From: Achromobacter anxifer | GTDB lineage: Bacteria; Pseudomonadota; Gammaproteobacteria; Burkholderiales; Burkholderiaceae_B | DNA: 64,000 nt | Direction: 5' to 3' | Assembly: GCF_903652925.1 (NCBI RefSeq) | Contig: NZ_CAHLAR010000008.1 | Span: forward strand, 186,001 to 250,000 | Part shown: positions 28,548-38,848 of the stretch, one piece after another | Layout: each line of letters starts with the position of its first letter | Position numbering within the stretch: the stretch's first letter is position 1 | Position numbers and translations under genes: made by a program | Notes under the pieces: model-generated | What the model was told of the DNA's origin: nothing | The model's database searches: none | The model's input: only the letters and a program-made list of their open reading frames with translations

Positions 28548-30614
28548 ATGTCCCAGAATCCCCTGCTCGCCCCTGTTTCCGACCTCGTCGACTATGCGGC
28601 CGTCAAGCCCGGACACATCGTGCCCGCGGTCGAGGAACTGCTGGGCATCGCCCGCCAGGCCGTGGACCGCGCCGCCGACCCGGCGCTCGCGCCCACCTGG
28701 GAAGCCGTGGCGGAACCGCTGGATACCGCCTCCGAGCGCCTGTGGCGCGCCTGGTCGGTGGCCGGCCACCTGAATGCCGTGGTCAACACCCCGGAGCTGC
28801 GCGAGGCTTATAACGCCGCCCTGCCCCTGGTGACCGAATTCTCCACCTGGGTCGGCCTGCACGAAGGCCTGTACAAGCAATACCAGCGCCTGGCCTCCGC
28901 CCCCGATTTCGCGTCCTGGACGCCGGTGCGCCGCCGCATCGTGGAAATGGCGCTGCGCGACTTCCGCCTCAGCGGCGTGGAGCTGCAAGGCGCGGACCGC
29001 GAGCGCTACGCCGCCATCTCCGACCGCGAGGCCCAGGCCTCGCAGAAGTTCTCCGAAAACGTGCTGGACTCGATCGACGCCTGGTCGCTGCTGGTCGAGG
29101 ACGAAGCGCGCCTTGCCGGCATTCCTGGCGACGTCCGCGCTGCGGCGCGCGCAGCCGCCGAGGAAGATGGCAAGGCCGGCTGGAAGCTCACGCTGAAGAT
29201 GCCCTGCTATCTGCCCGTCATGCAGTACGCCCAGGACCGCGCGCTGCGCGAGGCCCTGTACCGCGGCTACGGCACCGTGGCGTCCGAGCAGGGCGAAGGC
29301 AAGTTCGACAACTCACCCCTGATCGAGGAACTGCTGTCCCTGCGCGCCGAAGAGGCTGGCCTGCTCGGCCTGGGCACTTTCGCCGCGTTGCGCCTGCAGA
29401 CCCGCATGGCCCGCGACGCGAAGGAAGTCACCGTATTCCTGCGCGACCTGGCCGCGCGCGCCAAGCCCTATGCCCAGCGCGACCTGGCCGAACTCAAGGC
29501 CTACGCCACCGGCGAACTGGGCCTGGACGACCTGCAGCCCTGGGACGTGGCCTACGCTTCTGAGCGCCTGCGCGAATCGCGCTACGCCTATTCCGAGGAC
29601 GAGGTGAAGCAGTACTTCACCGAGCCGCGCGTGCTGTCCGGCCTGTTCGAAGTCATCGAAACCCTGTTCGACGTGCGCCTGGCGGAAACGCCCGTGTCGT
29701 CGTGGCACGGCGACGTGCGCGGCGTGCGCGTGGAAAGCCCCAAGGGCGAACTCATCGGCTATCTGTACCTGGACCTGTACGCCCGTGCCGGCAAGCAAAG
29801 CGGCGCCTGGGTCGACAGCGAACGCACGCGCCGCGTCGTCGGCGGCAAGGTGCAGACGCCCATCGCCTACCTGACCTGCAATTTCTCGCGCCCCAACGGC
29901 GACAAGGCGGCCGTGCTGACGCACGACGACGTCATCACGCTGTTCCACGAAACCGGCCACGCCCTGCACGCCCTGTTGTCCGAGGTGGACGAGCCGGGCG
30001 CCGCGGCCTTTGCCAGCGTGGAATGGGACGCCATCGAACTGCCCTCGCAGTTCATGGAGAACTTCTGCTGGGAATGGGCGGTGGTGCAAAAGCTGTCCGC
30101 CCACGTCGACACGGGCGAGCCGCTGCCGCGCGCGCTCTACGACCGCCTGGTCGCCGCCCGCAACTACCAGAGCGGCATGCAGACCGTGCGCCAGATCGAA
30201 TTCGCGCTGTTCGACATGCTGATGCACGACCGCGCCCAGGGCGCGTCGATCGCCGAAGTGCTGGCCCTGCTGCAAGAAGTGCGCAAGGAAGTCGCCGTGC
30301 TGTTCCCGCCCGCCTGGCACCGCCTGCCGCATGCCTTCTCGCACCTGTTCGCGGGCGGCTACGGCGCCGGCTACTACAGCTACAAATGGGCGGAAGTGCT
30401 GTCGGCCGACGCCTATGAAGCCTTCGAGGAAGCGGCGGCCCGCCAAGCCGGCAATGCCCTGGGCACGCTGGATCCCGAAACGGGCGCACGCTTCCGGCGC
30501 GAAGTGCTGGCCGTGGGCGGCTCCCGCCCGGCGGCCGAGTCCTTCGCCGCCTTCCGCGGCCGCGCCCCGCGCATCGACGCCCTGCTGCGCCACAGCGGCA
30601 TGACGCCCGCCTGA
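28548..30614 (+). CDS. prlC: oligopeptidase A, M3-family metallopeptidase
   Basis: Cytoplasmic zinc endopeptidase that degrades short peptides and signal-peptide remnants. The 688-residue protein carries the zinc motif HETGH at residues 467-471 (TLFHETGHALHALLSE) and the third ligand region (VEWDAIELPSQFMENFCWEW), with the late motif FSHLFAGGYGAGYYSYKWAE typical of M3A peptidases. Length matches PrlC. It lies after folD and its hairpin, ending at a terminator shared with a convergent gene. Confidence 0.95.
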   Translation: MSQNPLLAPVSDLVDYAAVKPGHIVPAVEELLGIARQAVDRAADPALAPTWEAVAEPLDTASERLWRAWSVAGHLNAVVNTPELREAYNAALPLVTEFSTWVGLHEGLYKQYQRLASAPDFASWTPVRRRIVEMALRDFRLSGVELQGADRERYAAISDREAQASQKFSENVLDSIDAWSLLVEDEARLAGIPGDVRAAARAAAEEDGKAGWKLTLKMPCYLPVMQYAQDRALREALYRGYGTVASEQGEGKFDNSPLIEELLSLRAEEAGLLGLGTFAALRLQTRMARDAKEVTVFLRDLAARAKPYAQRDLAELKAYATGELGLDDLQPWDVAYASERLRESRYAYSEDEVKQYFTEPRVLSGLFEVIETLFDVRLAETPVSSWHGDVRGVRVESPKGELIGYLYLDLYARAGKQSGAWVDSERTRRVVGGKVQTPIAYLTCNFSRPNGDKAAVLTHDDVITLFHETGHALHALLSEVDEPGAAAFASVEWDAIELPSQFMENFCWEWAVVQKLSAHVDTGEPLPRALYDRLVAARNYQSGMQTVRQIEFALFDMLMHDRAQGASIAEVLALLQEVRKEVAVLFPPAWHRLPHAFSHLFAGGYGAGYYSYKWAEVLSADAYEAFEEAAARQAGNALGTLDPETGARFRREVLAVGGSRPAAESFAAFRGRAPRIDALLRHSGMTPA

Positions 30615-30640
30615 GCGCCGCGCCCACGCAGCGCCCATTC

Positions 30641-30668
30641 AAACGGCCCGCCCCTGGCGGGCCGTTTT
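30641..30668. terminator. terminator between prlC and the convergent methyltransferase gene
   Basis: Arms ACGGCCCGCC (30643-30652) and GGCGGGCCGT (30656-30665) with a 3-base loop, followed by TTTT on the plus strand and by TTT on the minus strand; the minus-strand gene stops at 30669, right beside it. Confidence 0.85.
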
Positions 30669-31424
30669 CTATTGGATGGAAGAATCGCTGACCGGCCGGC
30701 GCGCCGACATCACCAGCCAGCGTCCATGCACGGATTGGTCGGATCCCGCCTGCTTCCAGTAGCGGCGGCTCTCCTCGTCCTGCGCCTGCCTGAGCCGCCG
30801 TCCGTAATACAAGCGCGACGGCACCGCCAGCAAATGCTCCACCACGCGCTTGGGCTTGGCCTCGTTGACCTCATGCAAAGTGATGTCCGTAAAGCCGTAG
30901 TGCTTCAGCAGCAGGTGCAGCTGCGGAAAACTCCAGGGAAAGTACGTGACGTAGTCCTCGCCGCGCTGCCGCCCCACCATCGGCCGAAAGCCTGAGTGGA
31001 AGCCGCGCAACAGGAATTGCAGGCGCGAACGGAAGTACCAGGTGTTGGGGGTGGTGATGATGAGGGTGCCGCCCGGACGCAGCGCGCGCTGGAAGCTCTG
31101 CATCAACACGCCGGGATTGGTCAGCAGATGTATGCCCTCGCAGCACACCACGGCGTCGTAGAGCGCCTGCACCGTCAACGGGGTTTCAAGGTCGTGCTCG
31201 GTCACGCGCCGATAACCGCCGTCGGCCTCGGGAAATTCCCACAGGCCCACCCCGTCGATATCCACCTGGCGGCCGCTGGCCGCGGGCAGCATGTCGCCCA
31301 GCCAGCCCAGGCCGCAAGGCGCGTCCAGCACGGAGTCCGCCAGGCGGCTGCGCAGGATGTCCAGGACCACGGGGTAATACGGATAGTAGGGATAGCGCAA
31401 GGAATTCCTGGCCGGCATGTCCAT
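30669..31424 (-). CDS. class I SAM-dependent methyltransferase, substrate unknown
   Basis: A 251-residue protein with a Rossmann methyltransferase core: motif I VLDAPCGLGWLGDMLPAA (about 33-50), IDGVGLWEF, motif post-II LYDAVVCCEGIHLL and LRPGGTLIITTPNTWYFRSR. The C-terminal third contains PWSFPQLHLLLKHYGFTDI, common in small-molecule or lipid methyltransferases of the UbiE/Methyltransf_11 type. The N-terminal YPYYPYYPVV stretch is notable. It stands alone, convergent with prlC; nothing nearby reveals the substrate. Confidence 0.85.
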   Translation of the reverse strand: MDMPARNSLRYPYYPYYPVVLDILRSRLADSVLDAPCGLGWLGDMLPAASGRQVDIDGVGLWEFPEADGGYRRVTEHDLETPLTVQALYDAVVCCEGIHLLTNPGVLMQSFQRALRPGGTLIITTPNTWYFRSRLQFLLRGFHSGFRPMVGRQRGEDYVTYFPWSFPQLHLLLKHYGFTDITLHEVNEAKPKRVVEHLLAVPSRLYYGRRLRQAQDEESRRYWKQAGSDQSVHGRWLVMSARRPVSDSSIQ

Positions 31425-31674
31425 GTACGAAGCCTCTGGATAATGAAATCTGACACGGACCTGAATTTAGCGGCAGACATCTCGCCGGGTCCGCGAAATT
31501 CGCCACTTCCAAACAATAAACAGACAAAGCTTTACAAGTGCCGCCGCCGGATAGCGCAAACGAGGTTTGCGCCAGGGCAAGCCACAGCCGGATTGCGGCG
31601 CCCTGAGCCATCCGTCCGCCCCCCGGCTTGCGGGTAGAATCGAAAGGTTTACCCCCTACCCGGCCCTTGGACTC

Positions 31675-32289
31675 ATGCGACACCTCATTTCCGGCCGCGC
31701 CCTGCGCAGCCTGCTGCTGACTCTGTGCGTGTTTCTCGCTGCCTGCGGCGACAGGAACGTCGATTGGACCCTGTACAACGTGAAGGGGCACCTGCCCGAC
31801 CTGCAGTTCTCGCTGCCCGGCGCGGGCGGCAAGATGGTCAGCAGCGACGACCTGAAGGGCAAGACCGTGCTGCTGTTCTTCGGCTACGCCAGCTGCCCAG
31901 ACATCTGCCCGACCACCATGGCGCAGTTGACGGCCGTGCTGCAGAACCTGGGCGACAAGGCCAAGAACGTGCGCATCCTGTTTGTCAGCGTGGACCCGCA
32001 CCGCGACACGCCCGACATCCTGCAGGCCTATGTCAACGCCTTCAACAACAATGCCATCGGCGTGACCGGCAATGAAAAGCAGATTGCGGACCTGGCGCGC
32101 CGCTACCGGGTGGCCTACCAGATCGAGAAGCCGCGCCCGGGCGACGACGCGGACATGTACGAAGTCACGCACAGCCGCGGCGTGTATATATTCGACAAGG
32201 ACGGCAAGGCGCGGCTGCTGGCCTCTGACACCGACAGCATCGACGCCCTGACCAAGGACGTGCGCCAGCTGATCGACCTGACGTCCTGA
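31675..32289 (+). CDS. SCO1/SenC-family copper chaperone lipoprotein
   Basis: Thioredoxin-fold protein that delivers copper to cytochrome oxidase. From ATG 31675 it has 204 residues: a lipoprotein signal ending LAACG (Cys24), the copper motif Cys74-x3-Cys78 (YASCPDICPTTMAQL) and the third ligand His166 (EVTHSRGVYIFDKDGK), plus SVDPHRDTPDILQAY. All three copper ligands are present, so it should bind copper. Upstream (31425-31674) is a 250-base gap divergent from the methyltransferase gene. No cytochrome oxidase genes are in the window. Confidence 0.93.
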   Translation: MRHLISGRALRSLLLTLCVFLAACGDRNVDWTLYNVKGHLPDLQFSLPGAGGKMVSSDDLKGKTVLLFFGYASCPDICPTTMAQLTAVLQNLGDKAKNVRILFVSVDPHRDTPDILQAYVNAFNNNAIGVTGNEKQIADLARRYRVAYQIEKPRPGDDADMYEVTHSRGVYIFDKDGKARLLASDTDSIDALTKDVRQLIDLTS

Positions 32290-32425
32290 GGCTGCCCGTC
32301 CGGCGCCGCTTGCGGGCGCGGCATGTCGCGCACCGCCCATACACCAGTTGTTACAGCCGCTGCGCGCGGGGCGTGGGTATTATCTAGCCACACTGCCCCT
32401 TTTACTTCCAGCAAGGAGTACGCGC

Positions 32426-32677
32426 ATGAGCATCATCATCATGATCATCGTCGGGTTCATCGTGGGCCTGATCGCCCGCGCCATCATGCCCGGAGACCAG
32501 AACATGGGGATCATCATGACCACCATCCTGGGTATCGTCGGCTCGGTCGTCGCCGGTTTCCTGGGCCAGTCGCTGGGTTGGTACCAACCAGGCGAACCGG
32601 CAGGCTGGATCGGCTCGGTCGTCGGCGCGATCATCGTGCTGTTCGTCGTCGGCCTGATCGCCAAGAAGCGCACCTGA
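32426..32677 (+). CDS. GlsB/YeaQ/YmgE-family small membrane protein
   Basis: An 83-residue protein from ATG 32426, with AAGGAG upstream. Three hydrophobic spans (MSIIIMIIVGFIVGLIARAI; IIMTTILGIVGSVVAGFLG; WIGSVVGAIIVLFVVGLIA) and the family motif ARAIMPGDQNMG place it in the transglycosylase-associated/GlsB stress-protein family, which has no defined biochemical activity. It ends before a strong terminator. Confidence 0.88.
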   Translation: MSIIIMIIVGFIVGLIARAIMPGDQNMGIIMTTILGIVGSVVAGFLGQSLGWYQPGEPAGWIGSVVGAIIVLFVVGLIAKKRT

Positions 32678-32699
32678 CATCTTGCTGGGTACGGAATGA

Positions 32700-32734
32700 A
32701 AACGGGCCGATCGTTTGATCGGCCCGTTTCTTTT
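32700..32734. terminator. terminator between the GlsB-like gene and the efflux operon
   Basis: Arms AAACGGGCCGATC (32700-32712) and GATCGGCCCGTTT (32717-32729) with loop GTTT, then CTTTT. It stops the plus-strand gene and probably also the minus-strand efflux operon, whose last gene ends at 32757. Confidence 0.9.
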
Positions 32735-32756
32735 GCGGGGTGCCGCGGCCTCTGCC

Positions 32757-34220
32757 CTACTGGGCCTGCGCGGTCACGGTGCGCTCGGTCCAGCCGCCGC
32801 CCAGCACCTTGTACAAGGTGACCAGGTTGGACAGCCTGGCCCGACGCGTGTCGACCAGGGCCTGCTGCGCGGTGTACAGCGAACGCTGCGAGTCCAGCAC
32901 GCTCAGGTAGTCGTCGATGCCCTGGCGGAAACGCTGGTCGGACGCATCGTAGGCGCGCTGGTTGGCGGCCACCAGCAGCCGCTGCGCCTGGATTTGCTCA
33001 TCCAGCGTGCCGCGGCCGGCCAGGGCGTCCGCCACTTCGCGAAAGCCCGTCTGGATGGACTTCTCGTACTGCGCGACCTCGATGTTCTTCTGCACCTTGG
33101 CCAGGTCCAGGCCGGCGAGCAGCGAGCCGCCCGCGAAGATCGGCACGGAGATCTGGGGCACGAAGCTCCAGGCGCCCGAGCCGCCTTCGAACAAGCCGCC
33201 CAAGCTGGCGCTGGCGGTACCGGCCGAGCCGGTCAGGCTGATGGTCGGGAAGAACGCCGCGCGCGCAGCGCCAATGTTGGCGTTGGCGCCCTTCAGCTGG
33301 TGCTCGGCCGCGCGGATGTCCGGGCGGCGCGCCAGCAGGTCCGAGGGCAAGCCGGCGGGCAGCGTGGTCGGCAGCATGGAATCGTCGAGCTTGACCGCGT
33401 TGTCCAGCGCCACCGTCATCTCGGGCGACAAGGGCTGGCCTACCAGCAGCACGAGCGCGTTGCGGTCCTGCGCGGCCTGGCGCGTGTACTGCGACAGATT
33501 GCGCTCGGCGGTGCGCAGCGACACTTCGGCCTGGCTCAAGTCCAGCGCCGTGGACAGGCCCTGGTCGTAGCTCTGCTGCGTGAGCTTGAAGGAATCCTGC
33601 TGGCTCTTGAGCGTGTCGCGCGTCAGGCTCAGCAGCTCCTGGTCCGCGCGCAAGGTCAGATAGGCGTTGGCCACTTCGGCGATCAGCGTCAGCTGGGTCG
33701 CCGTGCGCGTTTCGTCCAGCGCCAGATAGGATTCCAGCGCCTTGTCGCTCAGGCTGCGGATGCGTCCGAACAAGTCCAGTTCCCAGGCCGACATCGCGGC
33801 GCCGACCTGGTAGCTGTGGCTGGTGGTGGCGCGGCCGCTGGCGCTCAGGTCGGCCGGCGTGCGCTGGGCCGATTCCTGGCCGGCGATGCCCACGCTGGGC
33901 ATCAGGTCGGCGCGCTGGATGCGGTACTGAGCGCGCGCCGCCTCGACGTTCAGGGCCGCCACGCGCAGGTCGCGGTTGTTGGCCACGGACTGCTCGATCA
34001 GTTGCAGCAGCAGCGGATCCGAACCGAAGAAATCGCGCCAGCCGATGTCGGCGGTCATCATGCCGCCCGCGCCGGCGGCCTGGGCCGCCTGGTAGGACGG
34101 GCCCGTGGGATAGGCCGCGTCGACCGGCGCATCCGGCCGTTCGTACGTGGGGGCCAGCGAGCAGCCCGCCAGGGCCGCCGCCAGGGAAACAGACAACAAG
34201 GTTCTCATCGGGGATGTCAT
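32757..34220 (-). CDS. RND efflux outer-membrane factor (OprM/NodT family lipoprotein)
   Basis: TolC-like outer-membrane channel completing the tripartite pump. From ATG 34220 ([20 protein letters not shown]) it is 487 residues with lipobox LAGC and two repeated OEP domains: LDLFGRIRSLSDKALESYLA and PTTLPAGLPSDLLARRPDIR are typical, the latter being the NodT-family signature. ATG overlaps the permease stop (TAATG), which favours this start; ATG 34208 is an alternative. Last gene of the operon. Confidence 0.94.
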   Translation of the reverse strand: MTSPMRTLLSVSLAAALAGCSLAPTYERPDAPVDAAYPTGPSYQAAQAAGAGGMMTADIGWRDFFGSDPLLLQLIEQSVANNRDLRVAALNVEAARAQYRIQRADLMPSVGIAGQESAQRTPADLSASGRATTSHSYQVGAAMSAWELDLFGRIRSLSDKALESYLALDETRTATQLTLIAEVANAYLTLRADQELLSLTRDTLKSQQDSFKLTQQSYDQGLSTALDLSQAEVSLRTAERNLSQYTRQAAQDRNALVLLVGQPLSPEMTVALDNAVKLDDSMLPTTLPAGLPSDLLARRPDIRAAEHQLKGANANIGAARAAFFPTISLTGSAGTASASLGGLFEGGSGAWSFVPQISVPIFAGGSLLAGLDLAKVQKNIEVAQYEKSIQTGFREVADALAGRGTLDEQIQAQRLLVAANQRAYDASDQRFRQGIDDYLSVLDSQRSLYTAQQALVDTRRARLSNLVTLYKVLGGGWTERTVTAQAQ

Positions 34221-37200
34221 TACGATTGACCCTCCGTCGACACGTCCTGCGTACCGTTGACGCTGGGGTCGTGCTTGTCGACGTTTTCGCTCATGCGCTT
34301 GACCTTGAAGACGCGCAACATGATCACGAAGAAGGCCGGAACGAAGAAGATGGCCAGGAAGGTGCCGGTCAGCATGCCGCCGATCACGCCCGTGCCGATG
34401 GCGTTCTGGCTGCCCGAACCCGCGCCCGACGAGATCGCCAGCGGCGTCACGCCCAGGATGAACGCCAGCGACGTCATCAGGATGGGGCGCAGGCGCTGGC
34501 GCGCGGCGTGGATGGCCGACTCGGTCAGGCTGGCGCCCGCCTCGTAGTGCTCCTTGGCGAACTCCACGATCAGGATGGCGTTCTTGGCCGCCAAACCAAT
34601 GGTTGTCAGCAGCCCCACCTGGAAGTACACGTCGTTGGACAGGCCCCGCAGCATGGTGGCCAGCAAGGCCCCGATGATGCCCAGCGGCACCACCAGCATC
34701 ACCGCCGACGGAATCGTCCAGCTTTCGTACAGTGCCGCCAGGCACAGGAACACCACGATCAGCGAAATCGCGTAGAGCGCGGGCGCCTGGGCGCCGGACA
34801 GGCGTTCTTCGAACGACAGGCCGGTCCATTCATAGCCCACGCCCACCGGCAGCTTGGCCGCCAGGCGTTCCATTTCCGCCATCGCCGCGCCCGAGCTGTA
34901 GCCCGGCGCCGCCTGGCCCTGCAGGTTGTAGGACGGCACGCCGTTGTAGCGGTTCAGCTTTTGCGGACCGTAGCTCCAGGTGGCCTTGGCGAACGCCGAG
35001 AACGGCACCATGTCGCCCGCATTGTTGCGCACGTACCATTTATCCAGGTCCGAGGGCAGCATGCGCGAGGAGGCCTCGCCCTGCGCGAACACCTTCTTCA
35101 CGCGGCCGCGGTCGATGAAGTCGTTGACGTACGACGAACCCCAGGCCGTGGCCAGCGTGCTGTTGATGTCCGACACGGCCACGCCCAGGGCGCGCGCCTT
35201 CTCGCGGTCGATGTCCAGTTGGTACTGCGGCGCGTCTTCGATGCCGTTCGGGCGCACGCCGCGCAGGACCGGGCTCTTGGCGGCTTCGCCCAGCAGCTGG
35301 TTGCGCGCGGCAAGCAGCTTCTCGTGGCCCACGCCGGCGCGGTCCATCAGCTGGAAGTCGAAGCCGGTGACGTTGCCCAGTTCCATCACGGACGGCGGCG
35401 GCACCACGAACAATTGCGCGCGGCGTTCGGTCTTGGCGAAGTGCGCGTTGGCGCGCGCCGCCACGGCGCCGGCCTTGAGGTTGGCGCCGCCGCGCTCTTC
35501 CCAGTCGCGCAGCTTGATGAACAGGATGGACGCGTTCTGGCCGCGGCCGCCGAAGTTGAAGCCGTTGACCGCGAACACCGAGGTGACCGCGTCCTTCTCT
35601 TCGGTCAGCAGGTAGTTCGTGGCGTCGTCGATGACGGCCTTGGTGCTTTCCGCGGTGGCGCCGGCAGGCGTCTGGATCTGGGCGAACAGAATGCCCTGGT
35701 CCTCGTCCGGCAGGAACGCGGTCGGGATGCGGGTGAACATCCAGCCCATGGCGATGACCAGCGCCAGGTAGACCACCATCAGGCGCTTGGTGCGGTTCAG
35801 GCCGCGCGCAACGGTGTTGGCATAGCCGTGGCTGCTGCGCTCGAACGTGCGGTTGAACCAACCGAAGAAGCCCTTCTTGGAGCCATGATGGCCCTTGGGG
35901 ATGGGCTTGAGCAGGGTCGCGCACAAGGCCGGCGTGAACACGATGGCCACGAGCACGGACAACACCATGGACGACACGATGGTGATGGAGAACTGCCGGT
36001 AGATCACGCCCGTGGACCCGCCGAAGAAGGCCATGGGAATGAACACGGCCGCCAGCACCATGGCGATCCCGATCAGGGCGCCGGTGATCTGCGACATGGA
36101 CTTGCGGGTGGCCTGCTTGGGGGTCAGCCCTTCCTCGGCCATCACGCGCTCGACGTTTTCCACCACCACGATGGCGTCGTCGACCAGCAGGCCGATGGCC
36201 AGCACCATGCCGAACATGGTCAGGGTGTTGATGGAGTAGCCGAAGGCCGCCAGCACGCCGAACGTGCCCAGCAGCACCACCGGCACCGCCAGCGTCGGGA
36301 TGATGGTGGCACGGAAGTTCTGCAGGAACAGGTACATCACCAGGAAGACCAGGATGATGGCCTCGACCAGCGTCTTGAACACTTCGTGGATCGACAGGCT
36401 GACGAAGGGCGTGGTGTCGTACGGATAGACCACGTCCATGCCCGCCGGGAAGTACGGCTTCAGGTTGTTGATGGTGTCGCGCACCGCCTGCGCCGTGTCC
36501 AGCGCGTTGGCGCCCGGCGCCAGCTTGATCGCCAGGCCCGAGGCCGGCTTGCCGTTATAGAAGCTGTCGATGGCGTAGGTCTGGCCGCCCAGCTCGATGG
36601 TCGACACGTCGCTCAGGCGCACTTGCGAGCCGTCGGTGTTGACCTTGAGCAGGATGCGGCCGAAGTCCTCCGGCTTTTCCAGGCGCGACGGGCCGATGAT
36701 GGTGGCGTTCAGCTGCTGGCCGCGCACGGACGGCAGGCCGCCCAGCTGGCCGGACGACACCTGCACGTTCTGTTCCTTGATCGCCGTCACGACGTCGACC
36801 GTGGTCAGGCCGTAGTTGACGAGCTTGGCCGGATCCAGCCAGATGCGCATCGCGTACTGCGAACCAAACAGCTGGAAGTCGCCCACGCCCTGCGTGCGGC
36901 TGATGGGATCCTGGACGTAGGACGCGACGTAGTCGGCCAGGTCGTCCTTGGTCATCGAGCCGTCGGTGGACACGAAGCCCGCCACGATCAGGAAGTTCTT
37001 GGTCGCCTTGGTGACGCGGATGCCCTGCTGCTGCACTTCCTGCGGCAGGAGCGGCTGCGCCAGCGACAGCTTGTTCTGCACCTGGACCTGCGCGGTGTCA
37101 GGGTTGGTGCCCTGCGTGAAGGTCAGGGTGATGGACATGCTGCCGTCGGAATTGCTTTCCGACGAGATGTACTGCAGGCCGTCCAGGCCGTTCATCTGCT

Positions 37201-37399
37201 GCTCGATCACCTGCACCACGGTGTCCTGCACGGTCTGCGCGGAAGCGCCCGGGTAGGTCACCGCGATGCCGATGGCCGGCGGCGCGATGTTGGGGTACTG
37301 GGAGACCGGCAGCTTCAGGATGGACAGCGCGCCGGCCATCATCAGCACGATCGCGATCACCCATGCGAAGACCGGTCTATCGATAAAAAACTTTGCCAT
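34220..37399 (-). CDS. RND efflux inner-membrane transporter (AcrB/MexB family)
   Basis: Proton-driven multidrug exporter, 1059 residues from ATG 37399 ([20 protein letters not shown]) with AGGAG upstream. HAE1-family marks: [19 protein letters not shown], the proton relay AspAsp in [38 protein letters not shown], and Lys in [18 protein letters not shown]. Twelve spans and two large periplasmic loops fit the length. It follows the membrane-fusion gene by 13 bases. Drug range cannot be told from sequence; Achromobacter and Pseudomonas relatives export several antibiotic classes. Confidence 0.95.
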   Translation of the reverse strand: MAKFFIDRPVFAWVIAIVLMMAGALSILKLPVSQYPNIAPPAIGIAVTYPGASAQTVQDTVVQVIEQQMNGLDGLQYISSESNSDGSMSITLTFTQGTNPDTAQVQVQNKLSLAQPLLPQEVQQQGIRVTKATKNFLIVAGFVSTDGSMTKDDLADYVASYVQDPISRTQGVGDFQLFGSQYAMRIWLDPAKLVNYGLTTVDVVTAIKEQNVQVSSGQLGGLPSVRGQQLNATIIGPSRLEKPEDFGRILLKVNTDGSQVRLSDVSTIELGGQTYAIDSFYNGKPASGLAIKLAPGANALDTAQAVRDTINNLKPYFPAGMDVVYPYDTTPFVSLSIHEVFKTLVEAIILVFLVMYLFLQNFRATIIPTLAVPVVLLGTFGVLAAFGYSINTLTMFGMVLAIGLLVDDAIVVVENVERVMAEEGLTPKQATRKSMSQITGALIGIAMVLAAVFIPMAFFGGSTGVIYRQFSITIVSSMVLSVLVAIVFTPALCATLLKPIPKGHHGSKKGFFGWFNRTFERSSHGYANTVARGLNRTKRLMVVYLALVIAMGWMFTRIPTAFLPDEDQGILFAQIQTPAGATAESTKAVIDDATNYLLTEEKDAVTSVFAVNGFNFGGRGQNASILFIKLRDWEERGGANLKAGAVAARANAHFAKTERRAQLFVVPPPSVMELGNVTGFDFQLMDRAGVGHEKLLAARNQLLGEAAKSPVLRGVRPNGIEDAPQYQLDIDREKARALGVAVSDINSTLATAWGSSYVNDFIDRGRVKKVFAQGEASSRMLPSDLDKWYVRNNAGDMVPFSAFAKATWSYGPQKLNRYNGVPSYNLQGQAAPGYSSGAAMAEMERLAAKLPVGVGYEWTGLSFEERLSGAQAPALYAISLIVVFLCLAALYESWTIPSAVMLVVPLGIIGALLATMLRGLSNDVYFQVGLLTTIGLAAKNAILIVEFAKEHYEAGASLTESAIHAARQRLRPILMTSLAFILGVTPLAISSGAGSGSQNAIGTGVIGGMLTGTFLAIFFVPAFFVIMLRVFKVKRMSENVDKHDPSVNGTQDVSTEGQS

Positions 37400-37412
37400 G
37401 CAAGGCTCCTGA

Positions 37413-38615
37413 CTACTGCTGCTTCGCCGCCGCGGCGGCTGCTTGCGGCTGCTGCGCCGGCTGCGGGGCGGCGCTGGCTTCGGTGGCGACCACCTCGGCG
37501 CCCGGGCGCACCATCTGCAAGCCTTCCACGATGACCTTGTCGCCGGCGGCCAGACCATCGGTGACCAGCCACTTGTCGCCGATGGCGCGGTCGGTCTTCA
37601 GTTCACGCAGTTCGACCTGGTTCTTGGCGTTGACCACCAGCGCCGTCGGCACGCCGCGCTGGTTGCGGGTCACGCCGCGCTGGGGCACCAGCAGGCCGTC
37701 GGCGGCCACGCCGTCTGCCAGACGGGCGCGCACGAACATGCCCGGCAACAGGCGGCGGTCCGGGTTGGGGAACACCGCGCGCAGCGTGACCGAGCCCGTG
37801 CCCTGGTCCACCGTCACTTCGGAGAACTGCAGCTTGCCCGGCTGCGCGTATTGCGAGCCGTCTTCCAGGGTCAAGGTCACCAGGGCGGCCTGGTCGCCGT
37901 CGGCCTTCTTCAGCTGGCCGCTGGCCAGCGCGTTCTGCAGGCGCAGCAGCTGGACGCTGGATTGGGTCACGTCGACGTAGATCGGATCGATCTGCTGTAC
38001 CGAGGCCAGGGCCGTGGTCTGGTTGGCCGTGACCAGCGCGCCTTCGGTCACCGCCGAACGGCCGATGATGCCGTCGATGGGCGACAGGACCTTGGTGTAG
38101 ACCAGATTGATGCGGGCCGTGTCCAGCGCCGCCTTGGCCGACAGCACGTCGGCGGCGGCCTGGTCGCGCGAGGCGACGGCGTTGTCATAGGTCTGCTGGC
38201 TGACCGCGCGGGTGGCGACCAGCGGCTTGTAGCGTTCGGCCAGGAGGGCTGCCGTCTTCTGCTGGGCCTGGGCCCGCGCCAGGGCGGCCTTCTGGCTGTC
38301 CAGGCTGGCTTGATAGAGGGCGGGGTCGATCTGGTAGAGCTGCTGCCCCGACTTGACCTCGCCGCCCTCGGTGAAGAGGCGTTTCTGGACGATGCCATTC
38401 ACCTGGGGACGCACTTCGGCCACGCGGAAGGGCGAGGTGCGGCCGGGCAGTTCGGTGGTCAGCGAAACGGGCTGCGTGGCGAGCGTCACTACCGTTACAT
38501 TGGGCTTGCCCGCCTGAGGAGCGTCTTGCTTCTTGCCGCAAGCGGCCAGAGTGAGGGCCGATGCCGTCAGCGTGACAACCGCCGCGCTGCGCCACATAGC
38601 GCTTTTCTTATCCAT
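37413..38615 (-). CDS. RND efflux periplasmic adaptor (AcrA/MexA family lipoprotein)
   Basis: Membrane-fusion protein linking transporter and outer-membrane channel. From ATG 38615 ([20 protein letters not shown]) it is 400 residues with lipobox LAAC. The lipoyl/hairpin region is seen in [20 protein letters not shown], the coiled coil in about 100-170, and [20 protein letters not shown]. The C-terminus is Ala/Gln-rich. An in-frame ATG at 38624 is an alternative. First gene of the operon, divergent from a LysR regulator across about 233 bases. Confidence 0.94.
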   Translation of the reverse strand: MDKKSAMWRSAAVVTLTASALTLAACGKKQDAPQAGKPNVTVVTLATQPVSLTTELPGRTSPFRVAEVRPQVNGIVQKRLFTEGGEVKSGQQLYQIDPALYQASLDSQKAALARAQAQQKTAALLAERYKPLVATRAVSQQTYDNAVASRDQAAADVLSAKAALDTARINLVYTKVLSPIDGIIGRSAVTEGALVTANQTTALASVQQIDPIYVDVTQSSVQLLRLQNALASGQLKKADGDQAALVTLTLEDGSQYAQPGKLQFSEVTVDQGTGSVTLRAVFPNPDRRLLPGMFVRARLADGVAADGLLVPQRGVTRNQRGVPTALVVNAKNQVELRELKTDRAIGDKWLVTDGLAAGDKVIVEGLQMVRPGAEVVATEASAAPQPAQQPQAAAAAAKQQ

Positions 38616-38848
38616 AGATTGCATTCCCGATTTCAACAAAAAAATGCCCGCCCCGGTCCGCTGCTGAGCGGTCCGTGCGCATCGATTGGGTGGATTTGCC
38701 TCGAACACGCAGGCTGGGCTTTGTCGCATTGCTGCATTGCAGAACTCGCATTCTGAGTTATCCCGCCCGAGAAACAAAGAGGCATGTTGAGAAAACATCA
38801 TTCCATTTATGGGACAATAGCCTCACCTCTATATGACAGAATTTCGTC

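Noticed and set aside
34214-37534. An 1106-codon plus-strand open frame opposite the RND transporter gene
   Set aside because: Antisense shadow of an AcrB-family gene with all key residues; the shadow shows only His/Arg/Gln-rich low-complexity sequence.
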